NCBI RefSeq assembly: GCF_009602435.1
Contig: NZ_VZDQ01000001.1
Location: forward strand, 1-64,000
From: Sediminibacillus terrae
GTDB taxonomy: Bacteria; Bacillota; Bacilli; Bacillales; Amphibacillaceae
DNA: 64,000 bases
Direction: 5' to 3'
In this document: positions 1-9,386 of the stretch, in pieces
Position numbering within the stretch: position 1 is the first letter of the stretch
How the letters are laid out: every line of letters begins with the position of its first letter
Made by a program: the position numbers and the translations under genes
Notes under the pieces: generated by a model
Told to the model about the DNA's origin: nothing
Database searches by the model: none
Seen by the model: the letters and a program-made list of their open reading frames with translations, nothing else

Positions 1-36
1 CAGTGGTTGTTTATATTATTAACTACTTTCATCAAA

Positions 37-120
37 GTGGCTCTCACCCCCGCACTTAATGGCTCAGTTGACCGCAAACAGTGGCTCAAATCTCCACACT
101 AATGGCTCAATCTCTCCGCA
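37..120. repeat. Four short repeats at ~22-bp spacing (possible IS21-type end)
   Basis: The motif RTGGCTC recurs at 37, 59, 81 and 102, with spacings of 22, 22 and 21 bp. IS21-family elements carry several such repeats inside their ends, so this may be a terminus of an element extending left of the window. No transposase is visible here, so the family assignment is an inference. Confidence 0.35.
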
Positions 121-134
121 ATACTCAGTCAAAT

Positions 135-334
135 TTATTTAGCATGTTTGAAATAATCCGTACAATACCCACAAAAGTCCACAATGTCCTCATGTCTACT
201 GTAGATTATCTTTTCGTTTTATCTTGGCCCAGTGCATGTTGTTAAGTCATCTTGAGTTGGTTTTATCCCACAGGTCAAACTTGGTGTCCATCAAACATGA
301 AAATGAAAAGTTCCAAATCGCATTCAGGACACTC
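135..334 (-). pseudogene. Remnant of a small zinc-binding protein
   Basis: On the minus strand a frame reads ECPECDLELFIFMFDGHQV before a stop. A second frame then carries a CG motif, an in-frame stop, and finally HEDIVDFCGYC and a terminal stop. CPEC and CGYC look like the two halves of a zinc ribbon. No intact start precedes the first segment, and at least one frameshift and one stop interrupt it. Function and family are not recognised. It lies outside the mobile element, immediately beyond the left attachment repeat. Confidence 0.3.
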
Positions 335-388
335 ATATATTTAGCCACTTTTTATCAAGTACAACTTTCAAACTCGCTTCTTTAGGCA

Positions 389-406
389 CTATTTATGGTA
401 CGGTTC
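389..406. repeat. Left attachment repeat (attL core)
   Basis: CTATTTATGGTACGGTTC is identical to 20723-20740; the bases on either side differ. Read on the minus strand it is GAACCGTACCATAAATAG, which encodes E-P-Y-H-K-stop, the C-terminus of RlmH. It is therefore a second copy of the target site generated by integration. Confidence 0.9.
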
Positions 407-420
407 ACCGTGGTGATTTA

Positions 421-433
421 AGAGGCAAAAAAG
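421..433 (+). repeat. Left inverted arm of the element
   Basis: AGAGGCAAAAAAG matches the reverse complement of 20711-20724 apart from one extra A in that copy. It starts 14 bp inside the left core repeat. When the ends are joined in a circle the two arms flank a 30-bp centre that contains most of the core repeat. Confidence 0.6.
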
Positions 434-465
434 AGACGAGAGTTGACTTTTCAACTCTCGTCTCT
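427..465 (-). terminator. Intrinsic terminator after the AAA+ gene
   Basis: A perfect 15-bp stem (432-446 with 451-465, loop CTTT) is followed on the minus strand by a T6 run at 432-427. It lies about 240 bp downstream of the AAA+ stop codon. In the excised circle it would also lie about ten bases after the stop of the second recombinase, so it may end transcripts from both sides. Confidence 0.75.
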
Positions 466-702
466 AAACTTTCTTTTACAAAAAAATAGTCCTTGGGCCA
501 ATTTGAATTCTACATTACTTATGATGTGTTCAACTAAGTTACAATACAAAAACTTTCTTCAGCTTTTCTGTACTTTAAACAGTAATATGGATGATAGGAA
601 TCGAACTATCCTTTATAATGCCGGAACACCTAGAATATACTTGAATCTTTTCAAATCAATACTAGATTCCAACCAAGCTAGTAGTATTCACTATTGCTTA
701 AC

Positions 703-1794
703 TTAATTTTGTAGTTTTTGTAAAACTTCATCTGCAACAGCTTCTTCTATTATCCCCTTTATATGTCTCATATTTGTTAATCCTTGTACATTATCAATAA
801 GAAGACCCTGTAAATTCTCCCAATCAACCATTGAAGCATATTTTTCAAGGATTGTTTTTTTGATCCGCTCAATAGACCGTTTTATAATCAGTTCCTTTTC
901 GTCATTATTAAAATCTTCATACTTTATTAAAGCATCAAAACGGCTTAATAAAGCATTATCTATATTTTTCTTCATGTCTTCTTCGGTCAAGAAATTAGAG
1001 GTACAAATGATAATTGATTTTCTCATATCAACACTATAGTTATTATCTTCATATATCCCTTCATCAAACATTTGAAGAAAGCTATCTTGTATATATGATG
1101 GTGAACGAGCAAATTCATCTAACAAAATTATATTAGAAGTTCTATTTATCAACTTTTTTGAGAATGAATGTTCTGAGTGATGTGTGGACTTAAAGTATTT
1201 CAGACTTTCTTCACCGTGTACCATAGACATTTGCTCTCTAATTATCTCACCCTCATTTAACTGTTTAGCTAAAAACTTTGCTGTCTCAGTTTTTCCAATC
1301 CCCGGATTTCCATATAGCATAAGCACAAGTGGTTTATCATTAGTTCTTATTAATAGTTTTAAAAGGTTTCTAATAATTTTTTTCTTTGCAGTGATTTGAC
1401 CTATTATGAAATTATCAAATTCACTTTCGACCTTAACTATTTTCTCTTCAGATACACTTTGTAATAAATAGGGTTCATTTATTTCTAACTTTAAGGTGCT
1501 TTTTAGTGTTTTTAACGTCGTTTTGGTTGGATTATTAATATAAACGTGCCTAAAACCATAAATAACCTGTATGTGTTCAATTAGCCTTCCGATATTTTCC
1601 ATAACATGATTATTAACACCAGACAATTCATTAGAACTAACGACAAATAAATCATAGTTATCTTCAAGATTAATAATATCTTTCCGCTCATTATCTTTAG
1701 CCCTTATATAGTCCCCAAAATAGAGAACACTTTCAAAGCTATTTAATCTTTCTATAAATACATTTTCAGGTTCAAAAAATACTGTTATTTCCAC
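703..1794 (-). CDS. ClpB-like AAA+ ATPase
   Basis: This is a 363-residue protein with one AAA+ module of the Hsp100/ClpB C-terminal (AAA_2) type. Walker A GNPGIGKT is at about 162-169, Walker B IILLDE at 222-227, a sensor-1 TSN at 265-267 and a probable arginine finger in LLSRFD near 285. The first ~125 residues form a separate domain that I do not recognise. The start is GTG, directly after the TAA of the upstream gene (TAAGTG). A GGCGGGG ribosome site sits inside that gene's last codons, so the two are translationally coupled. Pairing of an orphan AAA+ ATPase with a DUF6414-like partner next to a restriction system suggests a defence role, but that is inference. It is shorter than Clp chaperones and lacks their N domain and first ATPase ring. 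Confidence 0.75.
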   Translation of the reverse strand: MEITVFFEPENVFIERLNSFESVLYFGDYIRAKDNERKDIINLEDNYDLFVVSSNELSGVNNHVMENIGRLIEHIQVIYGFRHVYINNPTKTTLKTLKSTLKLEINEPYLLQSVSEEKIVKVESEFDNFIIGQITAKKKIIRNLLKLLIRTNDKPLVLMLYGNPGIGKTETAKFLAKQLNEGEIIREQMSMVHGEESLKYFKSTHHSEHSFSKKLINRTSNIILLDEFARSPSYIQDSFLQMFDEGIYEDNNYSVDMRKSIIICTSNFLTEEDMKKNIDNALLSRFDALIKYEDFNNDEKELIIKRSIERIKKTILEKYASMVDWENLQGLLIDNVQGLTNMRHIKGIIEEAVADEVLQKLQN

Positions 1795-2583
1795 TTATAT
1801 CCCCGCCACTATAACATCAATTATTTTATATCTATTTTCCTTATAATCTTGATCTGGTAACTTATTGTTATGATGTGAGCTTTGTCTTTGCATCTCTTCA
1901 TAGCTCAATTGTTTTTGTTCAGTTTTTTCCTCTTGTAACATTTCATTCATCTCATTAATAAAATTTAAGTCTATACTCTTTGCCCAGCCTACTTCAATAC
2001 CATATATACTTAAATTCATTTTAGTCAAATCATACAAACTATAATTATTCCTCATCCCATTGATGTTGAAACGTATTATTACTGTTTCATGTTCTTTATC
2101 ATCTGATACTATTTCTCCTAAATATTCATAATACCCTCTAGCATCGTCAAAGATAGTGTCCAACTCTTGGTGATTGAGTCCTTTTAATTCTTCTGCATTT
2201 TCAAATTCTCCTGTGTCGTCAATCATCTTTATAAACGGCATAAGATTCCTAAAATAAGTTGCTGAATTCTTTACGATTTTAAGGTTTATATGTTTATACT
2301 TTTTTATCTCTTCTGCTTCTTTACTAAGTTCAATAAATTTATTATAAATAGTTCTTGTTACTTGCGTTTCTATTATGCTATTGTTTTTTTTGTTCATATT
2401 TCCTGATAAACCAAATTTAAAAAAACTAAAAAAACCCTTTCCGGCTTCCCCACTAAAACCCAGATCCTTGTTTTTTTCGGTTACTACTTTCATTATCTCT
2501 GAGGAGCTTCCCGATTCTTTTATTTCAAGAAAATCGACTGCTGCCTGCTCATCAAAATATGCTAATTTTAAAATATCCTTCAT
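1795..2583 (-). CDS. DUF6414-like protein
   Basis: This 262-residue protein begins MKDILKLAYFDEQAAVDFLE. From memory that opening resembles the DUF6414 family (a tyrosine-phenylalanine-acidic start followed by a long alpha/beta body); this should be confirmed by profile search. A glycine/phenylalanine-rich stretch at about 45-62 (GEAGKGFFSFFKFGLSG) could contact membranes or a partner. There is no catalytic motif that I recognise. The ATG is preceded by a GGGGG ribosome site, and its TAA abuts the GTG of the AAA+ gene, so it is the first gene of a two-gene unit. The 180 bp upstream separate it from res and probably hold its promoter. Confidence 0.6.
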   Translation of the reverse strand: MKDILKLAYFDEQAAVDFLEIKESGSSSEIMKVVTEKNKDLGFSGEAGKGFFSFFKFGLSGNMNKKNNSIIETQVTRTIYNKFIELSKEAEEIKKYKHINLKIVKNSATYFRNLMPFIKMIDDTGEFENAEELKGLNHQELDTIFDDARGYYEYLGEIVSDDKEHETVIIRFNINGMRNNYSLYDLTKMNLSIYGIEVGWAKSIDLNFINEMNEMLQEEKTEQKQLSYEEMQRQSSHHNNKLPDQDYKENRYKIIDVIVAGI

Positions 2584-2763
2584 AACTCTGCCCCCACAAT
2601 TTTAGTAATTCAAAGTTTAAGAAAAAAAGTAAAGATTGGTTATAAAAGGAACCCCTCTTTACTATTTAGTCTCAAGCATGATAATAAATTATCCAAATCT
2701 CCCGAGTTTTCTACACTATCTTAAAAATGTATAGTACCTTATTATACAAGTTTTGATAGATTA

Positions 2764-5700
2764 TCATTCGCTTTCAATAAGGTCGTTTATAATTTCAAGC
2801 ATCTTCTCATTGTTTGTTTGCCTTATATAAGAAACGCTAATTCCTTTTCCTCGCAACACATCACCTAGATCTTCGAATTTTGTTTGTCCTCCATACTCAT
2901 CATTAGCTCCTACCTCTTTAACCATATCAAAGAGTTTATTAGCAGCTTCTATTTTATGATCTTCTGTACCTCTAAGATCTTGCTTTTTATTTACTCCTTT
3001 ACTCTCAACAACTAGAGTAATTGTAGGCTTTCCTTCTTTATCCTTAATTACATACATAAAGTCCGGGCTATACGTGCTCCCATCAATGAAAGGTATTTGC
3101 ATGGTGCGTTTTGGTATTTTTCCATATACCTCAACACTACTGATATTCTCGTTTATGTTATTTTCCTCAATTTCAGAATCAAATAAAATGGTGTCATACA
3201 AGTAATTATCCAATGGTGTACCTTTTCTCTCATTCACACCTAGATAAGCGGAGGTCTTTACGAAGTCTCTTGGATTACCATTTTCTTCAGTTAATTCTGT
3301 AGGATGTACTGTTGTGTTAGGTAATTTCTTATAGGAATAAATTTTTAGCAATTCATCATAAATCCGCTGTTTGAAATAAATAGAGAAACTTCTTACCGTA
3401 TCCTTTGTAAAGAAGGCATTTTCTATCGTTTTCAATTTAGATGCTCTTACCATACCTGCATGAATTAAAGGAATAGAAATATTTGTGTTCTCAGCCACAG
3501 CCTTTAAAAATGTTCCGTAATTTAAAGTATCATCATCTGAACTATCAATTGAATCTAGGGTCACATTAAAAATTAGTTCTCCTTGTACCATTTCTGATGT
3601 TTCCCTTTTGGTTCGTCTGGCAGTTGTAGTTATCAAGTCCTCCGTGATTACATAAGAGACAATACCAATTAGTACATCATCAGCTATTGTGTCAAAATGT
3701 AAATAGTATTTTTCGTTTAACTTTTCCCATAGGTCCTTTAATTTCAAATAGTTTTCCTTGCGAATGGCTACCTTTTTATTTTTATCAATATTTCGGTCGC
3801 TGACTCTATTTTTATCAAGTTTCTTAAATATTTCAGGGTATTCGTTCATGAATTCTTGTAGCTTGTCCGTTTTTATTTCTCTATCAAAAGAAATAAAACC
3901 TTTACTCATTAGGTCTATAAGAACTTCTTCTTTACTTAATCCTTTATTTGTAGCTATCTGTTCAATTTGCTCAGGTGTAAGTTCCTTTTGATCAAAGGAT
4001 GTTTCTCCATAAATTTCTTCTTCTAGCTTTTTCACAAAGTTCTTTTCCGTAAAGTCTACGATATAATTAAGCGTAAAGGTCTCATTTTCGATTCGATTTC
4101 CTGTTTCATCTACCGGTAAACGTAACCCACGTCCTATTTCTTGTAATTTACTGTTATCACTTCCACTTGAACGTAACTTCGCAATTGTAAAGATATTCGG
4201 ATTGTCCCATCCTTCTTTTAACGTCCATTTTGAGAAGATAAAACGTGTTGTATTTACTTTACCGTTCTTATCTACTAAACTCAGAAGCCTTTCCTTATCA
4301 AAAAGAATTGTGTTCACTTCTTTTTCAATTTCTTCTTCAGTAGATACATTGTCTTGTGAGAAATACCCTGCATGTGTTTCTTTAATATTCGCAAGGGACT
4401 CTTCAAGAAACTCTCGATATTTTGATTCGAACATATCACAATTATTAATTTCTTTCTCTAGTTTTCTCCTTAATTCTTCTTCAAAGATATTCTTCAGATA
4501 TGGTTCCTTTATGTCATTATCCCTGTAGGAATGAATGTCATCAATAAAGAATAAAGCTAGTGTTTTGATTTTGAACTTTCTCTTGAAGTTTTCCCGCTCT
4601 GTTTCAAAATGCCTTTTTAAAGCCAAACGTATGGATTCTCTGACATAAGAAGTTGCAAACACATCCGCAAAAAATACATCTCCTGTAAACTTTTCTTCCC
4701 CATTACTCAAATTGACTTTAGTAGCCAAAATACCATCTATCGTAATACCTGAAAATTTTGGGGATAGAAGACTCAATGAATCATGTAGTTTCAAATCTTT
4801 TGTTGTTTTTACTGTTTGATTTTGCTCATTTAGAGCTGTTTTTTGGAACCTAACGAACTCGCCCTTTTTCATTGTTAGGATTTTGAATACTTCTTCTTCA
4901 CTATCTGGACTTTCAACATGCTCTTTTGCTACGCCTTTAATAAGATTTTGGTCGAAAGCCTTATGAATATTTAAGTCGTATATTAAGTTTTGGTAATCCT
5001 TTACTTCAACTCTATTTCTACCTCTACCAATGAATTTGCTAGGAAAGGTTGCACCAAAGCGTATAATCATTTGAGGTTTTACCTGTTCCTTAATAAATTT
5101 ATACGTAGCATTCTCACGGTTAAAGCGGTGTGGTTCATCTATTAGCAGAATGGGTCTAGTGGCAGAAATTGCGTCAATCGGTCTATAGTAACCTTCAATA
5201 TGGGAATCGTAATCATCACGTACCAAAACCCCACTTTTACTTTCCCTCAAGTGCTGCATGTTTACTAACAACACTTCTATCGTATTCCTTTGGAGATTTG
5301 AGGATGTTACGAAGTCACGAATACTGTTTGGGACATATTTCTTTGAACCTTTTCTTGTTTTAATACTTTCCACTGTTCTTAGCTTTATCTCCGTCTTATA
5401 GCCACATACATTTTTAAAATGGTTAATATTGCTTTGAATTTTCATAAAGTTTTCAGTTCCAGCCTTAATTGCCAAAGAAGGAACCGCAACAATGAACTTT
5501 TTAAAGCCGTACAATTTATTCATTTCATAAATAGCTTTAGTATACACATATGTTTTACCTGTACCAGTCTCCATTTTTATATCTACGTTCAAATAATCTG
5601 TTTCATCTTGACTGAGTTCTTGCATATTAGAAGGAAGACCTTCCTGAAGCCGATTTATGTTCTGATATAAATAAGGACTCTTTAAATCAATGATTGGATT

Positions 5701-5808
5701 TTCAATACTTTTCATTGGTTTTTGTATACCGACGTTTGAGAAGATTGAACAAAGCCTCTCAATCGGAATCGTTTGATGTGCTAAATTTCTTTTTAATACC
5801 AAATCCAA
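2764..5808 (-). CDS. res: Type III restriction enzyme subunit (Res)
   Basis: This 1014-residue Res subunit provides ATP-dependent translocation and cleavage in a type III restriction-modification complex. It carries superfamily 2 helicase motifs: METGTGKT near 79-86 and LLIDEPH near 225, and GRGLRLP further on as motif VI. The C-terminal nuclease is visible as SPDFMYV near 914-920 and VVESKG near 933-938, a PD...ExK catalytic pattern (D916, E935, K937). Length is normal for the family. The start is TTG at 5808, eight bases after GAGGTG, which overlaps the stop of mod, so mod and res are translationally coupled. All motifs are intact, so the enzyme should be active. Confidence 0.95.
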   Translation of the reverse strand: MDLVLKRNLAHQTIPIERLCSIFSNVGIQKPMKSIENPIIDLKSPYLYQNINRLQEGLPSNMQELSQDETDYLNVDIKMETGTGKTYVYTKAIYEMNKLYGFKKFIVAVPSLAIKAGTENFMKIQSNINHFKNVCGYKTEIKLRTVESIKTRKGSKKYVPNSIRDFVTSSNLQRNTIEVLLVNMQHLRESKSGVLVRDDYDSHIEGYYRPIDAISATRPILLIDEPHRFNRENATYKFIKEQVKPQMIIRFGATFPSKFIGRGRNRVEVKDYQNLIYDLNIHKAFDQNLIKGVAKEHVESPDSEEEVFKILTMKKGEFVRFQKTALNEQNQTVKTTKDLKLHDSLSLLSPKFSGITIDGILATKVNLSNGEEKFTGDVFFADVFATSYVRESIRLALKRHFETERENFKRKFKIKTLALFFIDDIHSYRDNDIKEPYLKNIFEEELRRKLEKEINNCDMFESKYREFLEESLANIKETHAGYFSQDNVSTEEEIEKEVNTILFDKERLLSLVDKNGKVNTTRFIFSKWTLKEGWDNPNIFTIAKLRSSGSDNSKLQEIGRGLRLPVDETGNRIENETFTLNYIVDFTEKNFVKKLEEEIYGETSFDQKELTPEQIEQIATNKGLSKEEVLIDLMSKGFISFDREIKTDKLQEFMNEYPEIFKKLDKNRVSDRNIDKNKKVAIRKENYLKLKDLWEKLNEKYYLHFDTIADDVLIGIVSYVITEDLITTTARRTKRETSEMVQGELIFNVTLDSIDSSDDDTLNYGTFLKAVAENTNISIPLIHAGMVRASKLKTIENAFFTKDTVRSFSIYFKQRIYDELLKIYSYKKLPNTTVHPTELTEENGNPRDFVKTSAYLGVNERKGTPLDNYLYDTILFDSEIEENNINENISSVEVYGKIPKRTMQIPFIDGSTYSPDFMYVIKDKEGKPTITLVVESKGVNKKQDLRGTEDHKIEAANKLFDMVKEVGANDEYGGQTKFEDLGDVLRGKGISVSYIRQTNNEKMLEIINDLIESE

Positions 5809-5819
5809 CTTTGTTCACC

Positions 5820-7766
5820 TCAATATCGTTTAATTAAAGATACTTCGATACTTTTCTCTTCATTTCTCAATTGTTTTAAATTCGTTTCTAGTTGTGTCAA
5901 TATGTTAAAATCTGTGAAGTTATAACCATAAATGACTACATTTGTGGGATTAAAGTTTTTATCTTCGATTATTTTGGATAAAAGGGTATCAACATTCTGT
6001 TGTGTCAATCCTTTGTCCAATAAATAAAGATAATCTTCCATATAATAACCTATATACCCACCTAAATTGACTTCCTCCAAGGAGCGGGTAAGACCATGGC
6101 CATCTTGATTCATCCAAGTCACCAGGATTGTCTCCTTATCGAACTCGACTTCTAATTCAGATGCTAATAGATTAGGATCAAATTCTTTAATTTGATCAAT
6201 AATACTTTCATTCAATGCCTTCGCATAATAATGTTTAAAACCATAATCAATATCCGCATTTGTTTTCTCTTCAATCATTTGTGCTGCACGAATAATTCTT
6301 TCTCTGCCTATTTTATCTATTGTTTTAAAACCTAGCTTTTCAGCTTCTGAATCTTTTTTTACGGGCTCATTTAATTGAACAATAATGAATTTAAGATTTC
6401 TCTTCTTTTCAGCATTTAATTGCATAACTGCTTGTGCTGTTGTGCTGGAACCACCAAAAAAATCTAATACTATATCATCTTTTTGTGTTGTAAATTCAAT
6501 CATCTGTTGAATCATGTTCAATGGTTTTGGATTTTCAAATACAGCTCCTCCAAACAAATTATTAATCAATCTAGTATCTGTGGAATTATCATAGTACCAA
6601 AAGTTGTCTACTACGGTTGGGCTATCGCTATTAATATAATCCTTTAGACCTGGGGGTGTACTTGGATCTCCATAGTAAATCATATCTTCTTGTTGGAATC
6701 TTAATAAATCATCCTTTGATTTCCCCCAACCTCTATTTGGCACTACACATTCTTCACCAGTTTCTGGGTTAATAATTGTATAATCTGTAGGTCCACCTGC
6801 TCTTGATAAATCTGAATCTTTAAATACACCCTTATCATCTACTTTGTTCCAACGGCTCAAATGACTATATTTTGGTCGTTTATACATTTCTTTTACTTCT
6901 TCAAGAATATCTTCATTTGAGTAACCATCATTTTTTAATCTTGTAAATAGACTATGAACATCCCTTGTTCCTTTTTTTTGCACTCTCCATTTTATATTTT
7001 CGAGAGCACTCAAGTTTTTTACATAACAAAAAACATATTCAGTTGAAACACCAATTAAATGTGTTTGGTTTTTATTTGAATTATTCTTATGAATATTCAT
7101 AGCAATAAAGTTTTCTTCACCATAAATATCATCACAAAGCATTTTTAGTTGAGCTTGTTCATTGTCATCAATAGATATAAAAATTACCCCGTCATCTCTT
7201 AAAAGTTCTCTTCCTAAAAGCAATCTGGAATACATAAAGGTTAACCAAGCACTATGAGATGAAGAATTAGAAGAAGTCATATTCAAGATGCGTTTCGCTT
7301 CTTCTTCTTCTATATCAAGTAATTTCATTAAATCATTGATAGAGAATTTGAAACTATCATTGTATACGAAATCACCACTTCCAGTATTATATGGAGGATC
7401 TATATATAGCATTTTGATCTTACTCGAATATGATTTTCTTAGATGTTTCAGAGCATCTAAATTATCTCCAGTAATATAGACGTTATCTGATTTGTCATTT
7501 TCTAGCTTAGAGTTATGCTCTACATTTGGTACCAAAACTGTTTCTGTATCTATAGAATCCGCAATGTATTTTGCATAATTCTTACCTAGAAAGTTCATTT
7601 CATACCCTTCCGTAGAAAAATCTATATCTTGGTTTATCTCCCTTTTAAATTTCTCAATATCAAGAGTATCCCCTGAGAAACAATTAGGAAAGTTCTCCCT
7701 CAGTATCGAAATTTTCTTATCGTTAAGTTTTCCCTGTTCATTATTATCAAGCGTCTCTTTTATCAT
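5820..7766 (-). CDS. mod: Type III DNA adenine methyltransferase (Mod)
   Basis: This 648-residue Mod subunit recognises the target and methylates adenine. It has the beta-class order: the catalytic DPPYNTG motif near 123-129 comes first, and the AdoMet-binding DFFGGSST near 435-442 comes later. The long segment between them is the target recognition region and is what varies between type III systems, so the recognition sequence cannot be read from here. The ATG follows a strong GGAGGAG site. The gene lies 26 bp after the resolvase and 11 bp before res, all on the minus strand, so a resolvase-mod-res operon is likely. No simple repeats that would make it phase-variable are visible in the coding sequence. 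Confidence 0.95.
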   Translation of the reverse strand: MIKETLDNNEQGKLNDKKISILRENFPNCFSGDTLDIEKFKREINQDIDFSTEGYEMNFLGKNYAKYIADSIDTETVLVPNVEHNSKLENDKSDNVYITGDNLDALKHLRKSYSSKIKMLYIDPPYNTGSGDFVYNDSFKFSINDLMKLLDIEEEEAKRILNMTSSNSSSHSAWLTFMYSRLLLGRELLRDDGVIFISIDDNEQAQLKMLCDDIYGEENFIAMNIHKNNSNKNQTHLIGVSTEYVFCYVKNLSALENIKWRVQKKGTRDVHSLFTRLKNDGYSNEDILEEVKEMYKRPKYSHLSRWNKVDDKGVFKDSDLSRAGGPTDYTIINPETGEECVVPNRGWGKSKDDLLRFQQEDMIYYGDPSTPPGLKDYINSDSPTVVDNFWYYDNSTDTRLINNLFGGAVFENPKPLNMIQQMIEFTTQKDDIVLDFFGGSSTTAQAVMQLNAEKKRNLKFIIVQLNEPVKKDSEAEKLGFKTIDKIGRERIIRAAQMIEEKTNADIDYGFKHYYAKALNESIIDQIKEFDPNLLASELEVEFDKETILVTWMNQDGHGLTRSLEEVNLGGYIGYYMEDYLYLLDKGLTQQNVDTLLSKIIEDKNFNPTNVVIYGYNFTDFNILTQLETNLKQLRNEEKSIEVSLIKRY

Positions 7767-7792
7767 TTTTACTCCTCCGCTTTTTGATTGGT

Positions 7793-8410
7793 TTATGTAG
7801 TTTCAGTAATCTCTATTTCCCGTTTGATAGAGTAAATAGTATTTCTGGATAAACCCGTTTTACGATGAATATCCATTACACTCATATTTTCGTTTAAACA
7901 TCTAACCACTTCATCATAAATAACTCTATCCCTACCTTTAGCATCCTTATGATACCTCTTTTTTCCTCCTTTAAATTTGCCAAATTTTTTAGCGATTGCT
8001 ATACCCTCTTTTTGAGCAGTTCTTATACGTGTTCTTTCCTCTTCAACCATCCATGATAATAGAGTAAGCACAAGATCTGAAACTAACTGCCCCACACCCT
8101 CAAGTTCTTTATACTTTCGTGTATCCAAAATGGGCATGTTTAACACAACAATATCAATTTCTTCTTCAATAAGAGCTTCCCATTCATCTTTAATTTCTTG
8201 TTTATTTCTACCAAATCTACTTAAATCATGAACAACGAGTACATCACCAAATCGCATTTTCGAACGCATTTCTCTATATATTGGTCGATTAAAGTCTTTG
8301 CCCGATTGCTTATCTTCATATATCCGATCACAACCATACTCTTTTAACTCTTGTAACTGCCTTGACAAATTTTCGCTTTTTGAGCTTATTCTTACGTACC
8401 CAAAAATCAA
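7793..8410 (-). CDS. Small serine recombinase (resolvase/invertase family)
   Basis: This is a site-specific recombinase of about 205 residues. The start is TTG at 8410, giving MIFGYVRISS, the usual opening of resolvases; GAGGTG lies six bases upstream. The GTG three codons earlier overlaps that site and is less likely. The catalytic serine is in YVRISS; further family motifs are LVVHDLSRFGRN and the EEERTRIRTAQKEGI helix that leads to the DNA. The last ~45 residues form a helix-turn-helix. It is the first gene of the run resolvase-mod-res. It may resolve the element or invert local DNA, but no inverted or res-site repeats are obvious near it. Confidence 0.85.
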   Translation of the reverse strand: MIFGYVRISSKSENLSRQLQELKEYGCDRIYEDKQSGKDFNRPIYREMRSKMRFGDVLVVHDLSRFGRNKQEIKDEWEALIEEEIDIVVLNMPILDTRKYKELEGVGQLVSDLVLTLLSWMVEEERTRIRTAQKEGIAIAKKFGKFKGGKKRYHKDAKGRDRVIYDEVVRCLNENMSVMDIHRKTGLSRNTIYSIKREIEITETT

Positions 8411-8609
8411 ATTTCTCACCTCTATGTAATGAACAAGTCTGTTTGAACAAATCTATATACCTATTTTACTACATTCTTATCAGTTTGCACAGATTGTACT
8501 TATTTTGAACAAAGAGTAAATACTATTTTTCTCTTTGTTGTAGATTGGAATAAATCAAATATCATTCATCTATAATATTTTATCTTACAAATAGAAAGGG
8601 GATGTGCAT

Positions 8610-9116
8610 ATGGATAAAGAAACTTTCTTTTCAATGCCACCAACAAAAAGAGTACAAGAAGTAAATAAACTGCTACAGGAGCATGATCAAAAGAAACTAA
8701 GTAAACTCCTCGGAATTCCTTCGAGTACATTCAGTAAGTATATGAGAGAAGGAGACTACTTGTATCATAAAGCTGACAAAAGGTATTATCCATTTGTTCG
8801 TTCAGAAAAGGAAAGGATATCCAATTCCGATACCGATTATAGTGATGAAACTACCTTTATCAAAAATAATGTAGATGCTCTGAAAAAGGTGATTCAGCAC
8901 TTTGAAGAACATGGACTTTTACTCCTTGATAAACGCATTCACAGTAAGGAGGCCAAGTTCGTCAATAAAAGCATCAGAATGAATAGCGACATATACGAGG
9001 ATTTCAGTGGTTTTTGCGAAGAATACTACCCACACCTTAAAACCCAGGACGTGATAGCACAAACATTGATTGATGCCATGAATAAGTATAAACCAGAAAG
9101 CAAACGAGAGCAGTAA
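8610..9116 (+). CDS. Putative DNA-binding protein (HTH plus ribbon-helix-helix-like end)
   Basis: This protein of about 168 residues is transcribed divergently from the resolvase. The N-terminal part reads LSKLLGIPSSTFSKYMREG, a helix-turn-helix pattern. The C-terminal part (KSIRMNSDIYEDFSGFCEEY) resembles a ribbon-helix-helix fold. A GTG at 8604 is in frame, but AAAGGGG at 8595-8601 sits eight bases before the ATG at 8610, so that ATG is preferred. Small proteins of this build act as plasmid or element copy-control and partition regulators; the role here is unknown. The shared 190-bp upstream region could let it regulate the restriction operon. Confidence 0.6.
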   Translation: MDKETFFSMPPTKRVQEVNKLLQEHDQKKLSKLLGIPSSTFSKYMREGDYLYHKADKRYYPFVRSEKERISNSDTDYSDETTFIKNNVDALKKVIQHFEEHGLLLLDKRIHSKEAKFVNKSIRMNSDIYEDFSGFCEEYYPHLKTQDVIAQTLIDAMNKYKPESKREQ

Positions 9117-9136
9117 TAAGCTCTCGATTTTTTTTA
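9105..9136 (+). terminator. Intrinsic terminator overlapping a stop codon
   Basis: CGAGAGC (9105-9111) pairs with GCTCTCG (9120-9126) and is followed by a long T run. The TAA of the preceding gene (9114-9116) lies in the loop. Confidence 0.85.
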
Positions 9137-9386
9137 ACTCACCCTTTAAATAAGTGGCTATAACGTGGGAACCTAGCACTATAGAACACTTTGACTATAC
9201 TTCTCCATTAAAAGTTGGAAAGTATGTTACCCAATGCCGATTCTCTCTTCGCACCTTAAAGTATATTCTTTACTCTTGAGGGAAAGTAACATGAAAAATG
9301 TGGACCTTTTAACTAAGAGGTTGAGAGAATTATATTCCTTACCTGTTTGGAGTTGTTTTCGTTTAAAGCCCAGAAAATAAATAAGC

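Noticed and set aside
575-700. tRNA-like sequence: on the minus strand GATAG-TTCGATTC-CTATC resembles a T arm, and TTGAAAA resembles a phenylalanine anticodon loop.
   Set aside because: The T loop is eight bases, the anticodon stem does not pair fully and no matching acceptor strand exists upstream.
443-706. 87-codon plus-strand open frame near attL.
   Set aside because: It starts inside a terminator stem, has no ribosome site and its translation is not protein-like.
8919-9179. 86-codon minus-strand frame opposite the HTH gene.
   Set aside because: It is a shadow of the plus-strand gene with a hydrophobic translation of low complexity and no ribosome site.
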